This document shows positions 1-6,262 of a stretch of DNA of 6,684 nucleotides, piece after piece. The stretch is taken from contig DATJVZ010000386.1 in assembly GCA_035501575.1 (NCBI GenBank), forward strand, positions 1 through 6,684, given 5' to 3'. The translations under genes were made by a program, and so were the position numbers. This DNA comes from JAFAGX01 sp035501575. GTDB taxonomy: Bacteria > Acidobacteriota > Terriglobia > Terriglobales > Acidobacteriaceae. Below the pieces are notes generated by a model. That model saw nothing but the letters and a program-made list of their open reading frames with translations. It had not been told where the DNA came from and made no database searches. How positions within the stretch are numbered: position 1 is the first letter of the stretch; each line of letters begins with the position of its first letter.

Positions 1-795
1 AGAAGAGTCCTTGACGCCAAGCATTCCTGGGATAGGCGCCATCTGGAAGATTTGGCCGAGATGCACATTCCGCGAGGTTTTCGCCAGCGTCTGGAAGCGA
101 GAAGTCAGAGTGGCCCGGCGGTGATCGCCGAGCTGAAGAAGGCTTCTCCCTCGCGGGGGCTGATTCGCTCCGATTTTGATCCACGCAGCCTGGCCATAGA
201 ACTCGAACAGGCCGGGGCAGTCGCGCTCTCGGTGCTAACCAATGAGGAATTCTTTCAAGGATCGCTCGGGAACCTCCAGTCCGCATCCGCCGCCGCCGCG
301 CTTCCCTGTTTGCGTAAGGATTTCATCGTCGATGAAACGCAAGTGTTGGAAGCGCGAGCGAATCAGGCGGATGCCATCCTACTGATCGTCGCGGCCCTGT
401 CGCAGGCAGAACTAGAAATGCTTGCCCGCCGGGCCGGCGAGTATCGCTTGGACGTCTTATGGGAGGTGCACGATCGAGAGGAAGTCCAACGTGCCATCGA
501 TGCCGGCTGTAATCTGATCGGGGTCAACAATCGCGACTTGCAAACTTTCAAGGTCGATCTCCGAACCGCGTTGCGGTTGGCGGATTCAATTCCACCCGAG
601 GCTGTCCGGGTAGCCGAGAGCGGCATTCGCAGCGGGGCGGAGATCGCGCAATTGCGGAGTGCAGGCTACCAGGCGTTCCTGATCGGCGAATCCTTGATGC
701 AGGAGAAATCGCCGGGAGCGGCCTTGCGAACCCTGCTTGCGGAAGCCAATTCTCCCGGAACCGTCCACGGGGAACGGGAAGTTGACCATTCATGA
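1..795 (+). CDS. trpC: Indole-3-glycerol phosphate synthase, 5'-truncated by window edge
   Basis: TrpC closes the indole ring: it converts CdRP (carboxyphenylamino-deoxyribulose phosphate) to indole-3-glycerol phosphate, CO2 and water, in the cytoplasm. The frame is open from base 1 with no stop. Its first visible codons (RRVLDAKHSWDRRHLED) look like the N-terminal helix of the family, so the true start lies upstream and the TTG at 52 and ATG at 61 are internal. The (beta/alpha)8 signatures appear in order: AELKKASPS (about 127-153; catalytic Glu at 130 and Lys at 136), LRKDFIVDE (Lys at 316), WEVHD (Glu at 463), GVNNRDL (Asn at 526), VAESGI (Glu-Ser at 616) and FLIGESLM. Their spacing matches the catalytic residues known from the Sulfolobus enzyme (E51, K53, K110, E159, N180, E210, S211). 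About 264 residues are visible, close to full length. The stop overlaps the trpF start (ATGA). Identity is secure; only the 5' end is unknown. Confidence 0.97.
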   Translation, partial: RRVLDAKHSWDRRHLEDLAEMHIPRGFRQRLEARSQSGPAVIAELKKASPSRGLIRSDFDPRSLAIELEQAGAVALSVLTNEEFFQGSLGNLQSASAAAALPCLRKDFIVDETQVLEARANQADAILLIVAALSQAELEMLARRAGEYRLDVLWEVHDREEVQRAIDAGCNLIGVNNRDLQTFKVDLRTALRLADSIPPEAVRVAESGIRSGAEIAQLRSAGYQAFLIGESLMQEKSPGAALRTLLAEANSPGTVHGEREVDHS

Positions 796-1454
796 CTTGG
801 GTCAAGATCTGCGGAATCACGAACCTCGAGGACGCCGGAACCGCCGTCGAAGCGGGAGCCGACGCGCTGGGCTTTGTCTTCTACCCGAAGAGCCGTCGCT
901 ATCTCGATCCGGCAACCGCCCAACGAATCGTGGAGGAGCTTCCACGGGAGATCGAAAAGATCGGGGTATTTGTCAACGAAACTCCGCAGAGTGTCGTAAG
1001 CCTGGCGCAACAGTTGGGATTGACCGGATTGCAGCTTCACCTCGAACTCTCTTGGATTCAACAGGGACCAGGACGCCTGGCATCCTTGAACGGCGTGAAG
1101 CAGTATGTCGCGCTCGGAATCGACAGCCTGCTCCGATCCGAAGTCCCGGTTCAGCTCGGTCCAGGGCTCGACGGCATTTTTCTCGATTCTGCGACTCCCC
1201 TCGAGCCCGGAGGTACGGGCAAGGTATTTGACTGGGAACAATCCCGCCGGCTGGTCCACCGGATAAAACCGATGGCAAAGATCGTGATCGCGGGCGGCCT
1301 TACCCCCGCCAACGTTCGCGAGGCAATGCGTATACTTGAGCCTTGGGGCGTCGATGTCGCCTCCGGCGTCGAGGCCCGTCCGGGGAAGAAGGATGCGGAG
1401 AAAGTGCGTGCCTTCATCATGGCCGTGCGAGAGGCAGATCGGAAGATTCCATAA
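792..1454 (+). CDS. trpF: Phosphoribosylanthranilate isomerase
   Basis: TrpF performs the Amadori rearrangement of N-(5-phosphoribosyl)anthranilate to CdRP, the substrate of the preceding TrpC. The 220-residue protein has the usual single-domain length. It begins with VKICGIT, whose Cys7 is the general base, followed by GFVFYPKSRRY (residues 27-37, phosphate side). Later come FLDS with Asp132 as likely general acid, GGTGKVFDW (140-148), IAGGLTP (166-172) and the phosphate-binding segment DVASGVEARPGKKD (188-201). One departure: the segment usually written QLHGDE reads QLHLEL here (residues 81-86), although the essential residues are intact. The ATG at 792 is chosen because the N-terminus matches the family and it forms an ATGA overlap with trpC, typical of translational coupling. 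The stop overlaps the trpB start by one base. Probably functional. Confidence 0.95.
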   Translation: MTWVKICGITNLEDAGTAVEAGADALGFVFYPKSRRYLDPATAQRIVEELPREIEKIGVFVNETPQSVVSLAQQLGLTGLQLHLELSWIQQGPGRLASLNGVKQYVALGIDSLLRSEVPVQLGPGLDGIFLDSATPLEPGGTGKVFDWEQSRRLVHRIKPMAKIVIAGGLTPANVREAMRILEPWGVDVASGVEARPGKKDAEKVRAFIMAVREADRKIP

Positions 1455-2698
1455 TGGCAACCCAGACCATGCGAACCCCTATGGCGTCCCCCGCCGGTCC
1501 TCGCCCGGGCCGGTTTGGGCCCTACGGTGGGCGCTATGTGCCCGAGACGCTGATGGCGGCGCTCGAACAGCTGGAACGGGAGTACGAGAAGGCTCGGCGG
1601 GATCGGAGCTTCCAGCGCAGTCTGGATGAGTTGCTGCGAACCTACGCAGGGCGCCCGACGCCGCTGTTTTGTGCAAGCCGGCTTAGCCAGCAACTCGGTG
1701 GAGCCAAGATTTATATCAAGCGCGAAGATCTCCTTCATACCGGCGCCCACAAAATCAATAACTGCCTGGGACAGGCGCTCCTTGCCGTACGAATGGGAAA
1801 GCGTCGCGTCATCGCCGAAACCGGCGCGGGACAGCATGGGGTCGCGACCGCGACCGTATGCGCTCTGTTTGGCTTGGACTGCGTCGTCTACATGGGCACG
1901 GAGGACATGCGGCGTCAGGAACTCAACGTGTTTCGCATGCGCTTGCTCGGAGCCGAAGTGCGCGCCGTCGATTCAGGCTCTCGCACCTTGAAAGACGCCA
2001 TCAATGAAGCCATGCGGGATTGGGTCACCAACGTTCGCACCACCCATTATCTGCTAGGCAGTGTGCTCGGCGCCCATCCTTACCCCACGATGGTTCGCGA
2101 CTTCCATAAAGTCATCGGCCGGGAAACGCGCAAGCAGATTCTCCTCGCCGAAAAGAAGTTGCCCTCGGCGATTGTCGCCTGTGTTGGGGGAGGATCGAAT
2201 TCCATCGGAATCTTCTATGGGTTCCTCAAAGACAGAGCCGTAAAACTGGTTGGGGTCGAAGCGGGAGGATCGGGTACCGCGCTGGGCGAGCATGCGGCAC
2301 GCTTCAGCGGTGGGTCGCCCGGAGTCTTGCAAGGAACGTATTCTTACCTGCTGCAAAACGCTGCCGGGCAAGTCGCCAACACTCATTCCATCTCCGCCGG
2401 GCTCGACTACCCCTCCGTCGGACCGGAACATGCCTGGCTGCGACAGACAGGCCGAGCGGAGTACACCCGGGCCTCTGACCAGGAGGCACTCGATGCCTGC
2501 ATGCTGCTGGCTCGAACCGAGGGAATCCTCCCGGCCTTAGAGTCGGCGCACGCCGTTGCCGAAGCCGTGAAGCGCTCTTCCAAGATGAAGAAGTCGGAGC
2601 TCATCGTGGTCAACCTTTCCGGGCGCGGCGATAAAGACATCGGCATTTTGCGGGAAAGCCTCAAGCTGAGCGCATCGCCTGGAACCGTTGCCCACTGA
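1454..2698 (+). CDS. trpB: Tryptophan synthase beta subunit
   Basis: TrpB condenses indole with L-serine to make tryptophan using pyridoxal phosphate, in an alpha2-beta2 complex with TrpA that channels indole. The 414-residue product carries GRFGPYGGRYVPETLM at residues 19-34. The PLP lysine is K100 in HTGAHKINN, the catalytic Glu is E122 in AETGAGQHG, the PLP-phosphate loop is GGGSNS (245-250), LDYPSVGPEH contains Asp318, and LSGRGDKD lies near the C-terminus. All sit about 13 residues later than in E. coli TrpB, because of a slightly longer N-terminus. It looks like the TrpA-partnered TrpB1 type, with an adjacent trpA. The frame is open upstream to 1343, but that part lies inside trpF and does not resemble TrpB. 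The ATG at 1454 forms TAATG with the trpF stop and has GGAAGA at 1441-1446, seven bases upstream, so it is the preferred start. Confidence 0.98.
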   Translation: MATQTMRTPMASPAGPRPGRFGPYGGRYVPETLMAALEQLEREYEKARRDRSFQRSLDELLRTYAGRPTPLFCASRLSQQLGGAKIYIKREDLLHTGAHKINNCLGQALLAVRMGKRRVIAETGAGQHGVATATVCALFGLDCVVYMGTEDMRRQELNVFRMRLLGAEVRAVDSGSRTLKDAINEAMRDWVTNVRTTHYLLGSVLGAHPYPTMVRDFHKVIGRETRKQILLAEKKLPSAIVACVGGGSNSIGIFYGFLKDRAVKLVGVEAGGSGTALGEHAARFSGGSPGVLQGTYSYLLQNAAGQVANTHSISAGLDYPSVGPEHAWLRQTGRAEYTRASDQEALDACMLLARTEGILPALESAHAVAEAVKRSSKMKKSELIVVNLSGRGDKDIGILRESLKLSASPGTVAH

Positions 2699-2732
2699 GC
2701 CAGTCATCGATTCTGGCAAAGGAACGGGCATG

Positions 2733-2750
2733 AGCGCGGAACCGCGCGCT
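2733..2750 (+). promoter_or_regulatory. Small GC hairpin in the trpB-trpA gap
   Basis: AGCGCG (2733-2738) and CGCGCT (2745-2750) are exact inverted repeats around a six-base loop, GAACCG. It sits in the 77-nt gap, ending 25 bases before the trpA start. There is no following U-run, so it is not a standard rho-independent terminator. It could stabilise the upstream message or damp readthrough from trpB to trpA. Six GC-rich base pairs can arise by chance in DNA of this composition. Confidence 0.35.
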
Positions 2751-2756
2751 GCGGGA

Positions 2757-2762
2757 TACAAT
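2757..2762 (+). promoter_or_regulatory. Candidate -10 element (TACAAT) just before trpA
   Basis: TACAAT differs from the sigma-70 TATAAT consensus at one position and lies in a small AT-rich island within GC-rich DNA. A start about seven bases downstream would fall near 2769, only about seven bases before the trpA ATG, giving an almost leaderless transcript. trpA has no Shine-Dalgarno sequence nearby, which fits. Against it, no TTGACA-like -35 element is found at 16-18 bases. Confidence 0.3.
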
Positions 2763-2775
2763 AATCGCTCGTCCC

Positions 2776-3540
2776 ATGCCCTTGCACTTTCAAAACCATC
2801 CATCTCTCATCGCCTACGTCACTTGCGGCGATCCGGATCTTCGAACCACACGCGACATTGTGTTGGCGGCAATTGAAGCCGGGGCCGACATCATCGAACT
2901 CGGCGTACCGTTCAGCGATCCGGTAGCAGACGGTCCGGTGATTCAACGGGCCAGCCAGCGGGCTCTAAGCCAGGGGACGACCCTCGAACAAGTGCTCGAT
3001 CTGGCGGGGGATATTCGCCAGCAGTCACCGGCAGGACTGATCATCTTTTCATATTTGAACCCGATTCTGCAGATGGGACTGCCGCATTTTGTGGCTCGAC
3101 TCAAGCAGGCCTCGGTCGATGGAGCTCTAATCACCGATTTGCCTGTCGAAGAGGCCCGAGATTACCTTGACGCGATGCGAGAACACCAGTTGGCAGCCGT
3201 GTTCCTTGCGGCCCCTACCAGTACCAACCACCGGCTGAAACTGATCGCCCATGCCTCCGGCGGGTTTGTGTATGCTGTGTCTCGAACCGGAGTGACCGGC
3301 ACGCGTCAGCAATTCCCGGAGGATGCGCAAGCCCTGGTCGAGCGGCTTCGTCGCTACACCAAGCTTCCGGTCGCAGTCGGCTTTGGCATTTCGACGGCAG
3401 AGCAGTTCTCCTCCGTGGGGACGTTTGCGGACGCAGCGGTGGTCGGCAGTGCCATCGTAGAGACCATCGAGCGTAATCCCGGCAAAGAAGTGCGGTCTGT
3501 GGCAGAATTCGTGAGAAGTCTCCTGGCGTGTCGCTCCTAG
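2776..3540 (+). CDS. trpA: Tryptophan synthase alpha subunit
   Basis: TrpA cleaves indole-3-glycerol phosphate to indole and glyceraldehyde-3-phosphate and passes indole to TrpB through the intersubunit tunnel. The 254-residue (beta/alpha)8 protein shows YVTCGDPD (14-21), ELGVPFSDPVADGP (41-54) with catalytic Glu41 and Asp52, the YLNPI segment (93-97), the mobile loop-6 segment SRTGVTGTR (169-177), and phosphate-binding VGFGIS (201-206) and VVGSAIV (222-228). The N-terminus is about eight residues shorter than in E. coli TrpA, whose catalytic Glu is residue 49, but no upstream in-frame codon gives a better TrpA start, so the ATG at 2776 is kept. No clear ribosome binding site precedes it. Unlike trpC-F-B, which overlap one another, it is separated from trpB by 77 nt holding a hairpin and a possible -10 element, so its expression may not rely only on the upstream promoter. 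Confidence 0.97.
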   Translation: MPLHFQNHPSLIAYVTCGDPDLRTTRDIVLAAIEAGADIIELGVPFSDPVADGPVIQRASQRALSQGTTLEQVLDLAGDIRQQSPAGLIIFSYLNPILQMGLPHFVARLKQASVDGALITDLPVEEARDYLDAMREHQLAAVFLAAPTSTNHRLKLIAHASGGFVYAVSRTGVTGTRQQFPEDAQALVERLRRYTKLPVAVGFGISTAEQFSSVGTFADAAVVGSAIVETIERNPGKEVRSVAEFVRSLLACRS

Positions 3541-3604
3541 TGGGCGTTGTGGAATCGAATTTCCAAGCGCTGCCGGCTGGTCGACGCAAAGGCTTCGGAT
3601 CCTT

Positions 3605-3931
3605 ATGGACATATCCGATTGGCGGAAAAAGATCGACGAGCTCGACCGCAAGCTGGTGGAGTTATTGAGCCAGCGAGCCCACGCAGCCCACGCCATTGGC
3701 AAACTGAAGCAGGTCGCCCACATGCCGATTTACGAACCCGATCGTGAGCAGGAGGTGTTCGACAACGTACGCCGGCTCAACCCCGGACCACTGCCCAATC
3801 ACGACTTATTGAATATCTACGAGCGCATCATGGATGTCATGCGGCAGATTCAAAGGGAGGAGATCACTCCCCCCTCGGCGAAGATGGAAAACGCAGGGGG
3901 TACCGAGTTAGATTCCGAGGTGAACGACTGA
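3605..3931 (+). CDS. aroQ: Chorismate mutase, AroQ class, monofunctional
   Basis: This 108-residue protein is an all-helical AroQ-type chorismate mutase, converting chorismate to prephenate, the branch to Phe and Tyr. The pattern WRKKIDELDRKLVELLSQR fits helix 1. Active-site counterparts of the E. coli P-protein mutase are all present: R7 (R11), R24 (R28), K35 (K39), E44 (D48), R47 (R51), E48 (E52) and Q83 (Q88). Residues 88-108 are a polar tail beyond the last helix. It is not a truncated P-protein: no prephenate dehydratase or dehydrogenase follows. The ATG at 3605 starts right before the conserved helix; AAAGG at 3588-3592 is a rather distant ribosome binding site. The next gene is a DAHP synthase, so gene order repeats the domain order of the fused mutase-DAHP synthase of Bacillus. 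The symbol aroQ is also used for type II dehydroquinase; the mutase meaning applies here. Confidence 0.93.
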   Translation: MDISDWRKKIDELDRKLVELLSQRAHAAHAIGKLKQVAHMPIYEPDREQEVFDNVRRLNPGPLPNHDLLNIYERIMDVMRQIQREEITPPSAKMENAGGTELDSEVND

Positions 3932-3936
3932 AGATT

Positions 3937-3991
3937 CTCCCACCAGCCGCTGCGAGCGGCTGCGATTCCTGAGCGTTAATGAGGGTGGGAG
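3937..3991 (+). repeat. Nested inverted repeat in the aroF leader
   Basis: Two exact eight-base inverted repeats are nested between the mutase gene and aroF. The outer arms are CTCCCACC (3937-3944) and GGTGGGAG (3984-3991). The inner hairpin is CAGCCGCT (3944-3951), loop GCG, AGCGGCTG (3955-3962); the arms share base 3944. About 21 unpaired bases follow the inner hairpin. In RNA this would form a tall stem with an inner hairpin and a side loop, starting six bases after the mutase stop and ending 27 bases before the aroF start. There is no U-run, so it does not look like a terminator. Possible roles are mRNA stability, attenuation of aroF or binding of a regulator; none is proven. Confidence 0.55.
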
Positions 3992-4007
3992 CAAGAGCCG
4001 GCCAGCT

Positions 4008-4017
4008 GAGAATTCTC
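4008..4017. promoter_or_regulatory. Ten-base palindrome directly before the aroF start
   Basis: GAGAATTCTC is a perfect palindrome ending one base before the aroF ATG. It covers the place where a ribosome binding site would be and contributes at most a weak GAG at 4008-4010. It could be an operator half or simply chance. Confidence 0.2.
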
Positions 4018-4018
4018 T

Positions 4019-5038
4019 ATGATCGTCGCCATGCAAGAATCGGCCAGGGAGGAAGAAATCCAGCGGGTGATCGATCACCTGATTCGCATGGGTTTCTCCG
4101 TCCATCGTTCGACCGGCGTCCGCCAAACCGTGGTTGCCGCCGTGGGTGCTCGGGTCGACTTCGATGTTCGCAATCTGGAGGTCCTGCCCGGTGTGCAAGA
4201 AGTCCACCGCATCAGCGCCCCCTACAAGCTGGCGGCCCGCAGTTTCCGCCCGCAGGGGACCCATATTCGCTTCCCCAATGGACTGACCATCGGGGGCGAG
4301 GAGGTGCTGGTCATGGCAGGGCCCTGTTCGGTGGAGTCCCGCGAACAGCTTTTTACCATCGCCGATCAGGTGCGGAAAGCAGGAGCCCGAGCCCTGCGTG
4401 GCGGGGCTTTCAAGCCGCGGACCTCGCCGTACTCGTTTCAAGGGCTGGGCCTCGAAGCCCTGAAACTTCTGCGCCAGGCAGGAGATAAATTTGGCATGCT
4501 GGTGATCAGCGAAGTGATGGAAATCTCGCAGATTCCCACGCTCTTGCCCTACGTAGACATTCTCCAGGTTGGAGCCCGCAATATGCAGAATTTCAACCTG
4601 TTGCGCGAACTCGGCAGGACCACCAAGCCGGTCCTACTCAAACGCGGCATCGCCGCCACCTTTGAGGAACTTCTGCTCTCGGCCGAATACATCATGACGG
4701 GGGGAAATTATGACGTCATCCTGTGCGAACGCGGCATTCGCACATTCGAAACTTACACCCGGAATACCTTGGACATTTCAGCCATTCCCATTATTCATAA
4801 ACTCTCCCATCTGCCCATCGCGTCGGATCCGTCGCACGGTACGGGCCTGCGCGACAAAGTGGCGCCCATGGCGCGGGCTTCGGTTGCCGCCGGCGCCGAC
4901 GCCCTCCTGATCGAGGTGCATCACGATCCGGAACGAGCTCTTTCCGATGGCGCCCAATCGCTTTACCCAGAGCAGTTTTCCAAGCTGATGGGAGAATTAC
5001 AAATGATTGCTGCCGCAGTGGAGCGCAAGATTGCCTGA
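4019..5038 (+). CDS. aroF: DAHP synthase, type I-beta with N-terminal ferredoxin-like domain
   Basis: This enzyme condenses phosphoenolpyruvate with erythrose-4-phosphate to DAHP, the first committed step of the shikimate pathway. At 339 residues it aligns almost end to end with my recollection of the Thermotoga maritima enzyme (338). Residues 1-70, ending at PYKL, form the ferredoxin-like domain that in T. maritima mediates feedback inhibition by Tyr/Phe. The barrel carries AGPCSVE with metal ligand Cys103, RGGAFKPRTSPYSFQG (127-142), LQVGARNMQNF (172-182), LLKRG, ILCERGIRTFE (224-234), DPSHGTG with His273, IEVHHDPE with Glu299, and Asp310 in ALSDG. These four metal ligands sit one residue after their T. 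maritima counterparts. The ATG at 4019 is chosen because MIVAM matches the family start; the ribosome binding site is weak. A separate chorismate mutase lies upstream and a PilT-like gene overlaps its 3' end by eight bases. Confidence 0.96.
   Translation: MIVAMQESAREEEIQRVIDHLIRMGFSVHRSTGVRQTVVAAVGARVDFDVRNLEVLPGVQEVHRISAPYKLAARSFRPQGTHIRFPNGLTIGGEEVLVMAGPCSVESREQLFTIADQVRKAGARALRGGAFKPRTSPYSFQGLGLEALKLLRQAGDKFGMLVISEVMEISQIPTLLPYVDILQVGARNMQNFNLLRELGRTTKPVLLKRGIAATFEELLLSAEYIMTGGNYDVILCERGIRTFETYTRNTLDISAIPIIHKLSHLPIASDPSHGTGLRDKVAPMARASVAAGADALLIEVHHDPERALSDGAQSLYPEQFSKLMGELQMIAAAVERKIA
5020..5033 (+). promoter_or_regulatory. Ribosome binding site and TTG start of the PilT-like gene
   Basis: GGAG at 5020-5023 is followed after seven bases by an in-frame TTG at 5031, all within the last codons of aroF, whose stop is at 5036-5038. 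This spacing is close to ideal and favours TTG 5031 over the upstream in-frame TTG at 5007, which has no comparable site. No ATG or GTG in this frame lies between 5007 and the start of the conserved domain. Confidence 0.6.
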
Positions 5039-6203
5039 TCCCTCCGTTCCGCCACCAACGTCAATTCCGCCGCTGAGCGAATCCGGCGACTCCAAGGGGG
5101 CGGGTTCCGCCTCCGAAGAAATCCCTTCCCGGCCGGCTTACTCCAGCACATCGCGACTCAACGAATGGCTCCGTGCCTTGGTCTCCTACGGAGGAAGCGA
5201 CTTACTGCTCGTTCCCGGCGCCCCGGCTTGCATCCGCTTTGAGGGTGAGATTCGCAATTTTGAGGAGTCGCCTCTCGAGGGAGCCGACATCGAAGCGGCG
5301 GTGATTCCGGCGCTTACCCCACATGCTCTCGAGCTTTACCGTAGAACCCGTATCGGGGACTCCTCCTACCGAGTCGATGGCATGGGACGATTTCGCATCA
5401 ACCTTCATCATCAGCGGGGGACGGCCGCCGCCGCCATTCGTGCCCTGCCCTCCCAGGTGCCAACCATCCGTGAGATCGAACTTCCCCTGTCGGTCGAGGC
5501 TTTGGCTCATCTGCGCCGGGGATTAGTGCTAGTCGGAGGCGCTACCGGCTCGGGGAAGTCCACCACGCTGGCGGCTCTGATCGAGGAAGTCAACCGCCAC
5601 GTGGCCAGGCATATCATCACCATCGAAGATCCGATCGAATACGAGCACTTCCACAACAAGAGCGTCGTGGAGCAGGTGGAAATCGGAGTCGATGCCTCGG
5701 ACTTTCCCACCGCCTTGCGGGCCGCGCTTCGTCAGGCTCCCGACATCATCGTCGTCGGCGAGATGCGGGATCCCGAGACCATGCGCATTGCTTTGGCCGC
5801 CGCCGAGACAGGGCACTTGGTCCTCTCCACGGTACACACTACCGACGTCGCGTCGACGGTTTCTCGCATCTCGGATTCATTCCCTCTCGAACGTCAACAA
5901 ACGATTCGGCAGGAACTGGCCATGGCGCTGGCTGCCGTCATGGTGCAAACCCTTCTGCAGGCCAAAAACGGCGGGCAGGTGGCTGCGGCAGAGCTCTTGA
6001 TGGTCGGCTACGGCGCCCGGCAGCACATCCGGCGCAACGCCCTGCAGCACCTGCACCAGGAGATTACTATGACCAAGAACAAGGGATCCTTCACCTTAGA
6101 GGAGTCCCTTATGCAATTGGTAAACCGGGACTTAATCGACCGCGAGACTGCCGAACTTCACGCCGTCCATCCGGAAGATCTCAAGAGCTTGCTGAGGAGC
6201 TAG
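5031..6203 (+). CDS. pilT: PilT-like type IV pilus retraction ATPase
   Basis: This is a GspE/PilT-family hexameric ATPase of the kind that powers pilus retraction at the inner membrane. From TTG 5031 the protein has 390 residues. Residues 1-42 are a Pro/Ser-rich, low-complexity extension not typical of PilT. The N-terminal PAS-like domain follows, from RLNEWLRALVSYGGSDLLL. The ATPase core has Walker A GATGSGKST (160-168), the Asp box TIEDPIEYEH (187-196), the Walker B region DIIVVGEMRD (218-227, Glu224) and the His box ETGHLVLSTVHTT (239-251; His242, His249). The C-terminal segment corresponding to AIRNLIRE of classical PilT reads ARQHIRRN (329-336), clearly diverged, and the usual QRL reads QTL. 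The core is intact, so ATP hydrolysis is likely. No other pilus gene is in the window, so retraction of type IV pili is inferred from family; a PilT paralogue with another role is possible. It overlaps aroF by eight bases and probably shares its transcript. Confidence 0.9.
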   Translation: MPDPSVPPPTSIPPLSESGDSKGAGSASEEIPSRPAYSSTSRLNEWLRALVSYGGSDLLLVPGAPACIRFEGEIRNFEESPLEGADIEAAVIPALTPHALELYRRTRIGDSSYRVDGMGRFRINLHHQRGTAAAAIRALPSQVPTIREIELPLSVEALAHLRRGLVLVGGATGSGKSTTLAALIEEVNRHVARHIITIEDPIEYEHFHNKSVVEQVEIGVDASDFPTALRAALRQAPDIIVVGEMRDPETMRIALAAAETGHLVLSTVHTTDVASTVSRISDSFPLERQQTIRQELAMALAAVMVQTLLQAKNGGQVAAAELLMVGYGARQHIRRNALQHLHQEITMTKNKGSFTLEESLMQLVNRDLIDRETAELHAVHPEDLKSLLRS

Positions 6204-6233
6204 CCCAGATATCCTATTCCGCTGTTCCGAAAC

Positions 6234-6262
6234 TTGCGCAAGCTCCGCCACTGGGTTATGCT
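6234..6262 (+). promoter_or_regulatory. Candidate promoter before the Cys-rich gene
   Basis: TTGCGC (6234-6239) and TATGCT (6257-6262) are separated by 17 bases, a standard sigma-70 spacing, with three and four consensus matches respectively. The -35 lies inside a ten-base palindrome, CTTGCGCAAG (6233-6242). It would start transcription near 6269, about 50 bases before the small gene. The 116-nt gap shows no terminator after the PilT-like gene, so readthrough remains possible. Confidence 0.3.

Noticed and set aside
52..795. TTG at 52 or ATG at 61 as the trpC start
   Set aside because: The frame is open to base 1 and the upstream codons match the family's N-terminal helix, so the gene enters the window from outside.
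737..1231. Plus-strand open frame of 164 codons across trpC-trpF
   Set aside because: It overlaps two certain genes in another frame and has Arg-rich shadow composition.
1343..1453. N-terminal extension of trpB into trpF
   Set aside because: The 37 added residues are Arg-rich out-of-frame trpF sequence, unlike any TrpB; the ATG at 1454 has a good ribosome binding site and a TAATG overlap.
666..1837. Long minus-strand open frames (666-1460 and 1151-1837)
   Set aside because: They lie opposite the well-supported trpC, trpF and trpB genes, show no recognisable domain, and are expected shadows in GC-rich coding DNA.
3550..3565. TGGAA/TTCCA hairpin after trpA as a terminator
   Set aside because: Only five base pairs, partly AT, with no U-run; too weak to call.
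3127..3723. Minus-strand open frame of 198 codons
   Set aside because: It lies opposite trpA and the mutase gene and has no family resemblance or start signal.
3605..3931. Truncated bifunctional P-protein (pheA)
   Set aside because: The mutase domain is complete with a natural stop, and nothing resembling prephenate dehydratase or an ACT domain follows in any frame.
3979..4488. Plus-strand open frame starting at ATG 3979 ahead of aroF, possible leader peptide
   Set aside because: It runs 169 codons through aroF in another frame with Arg/Pro-rich shadow composition and no Trp, Phe or Tyr cluster typical of attenuators.
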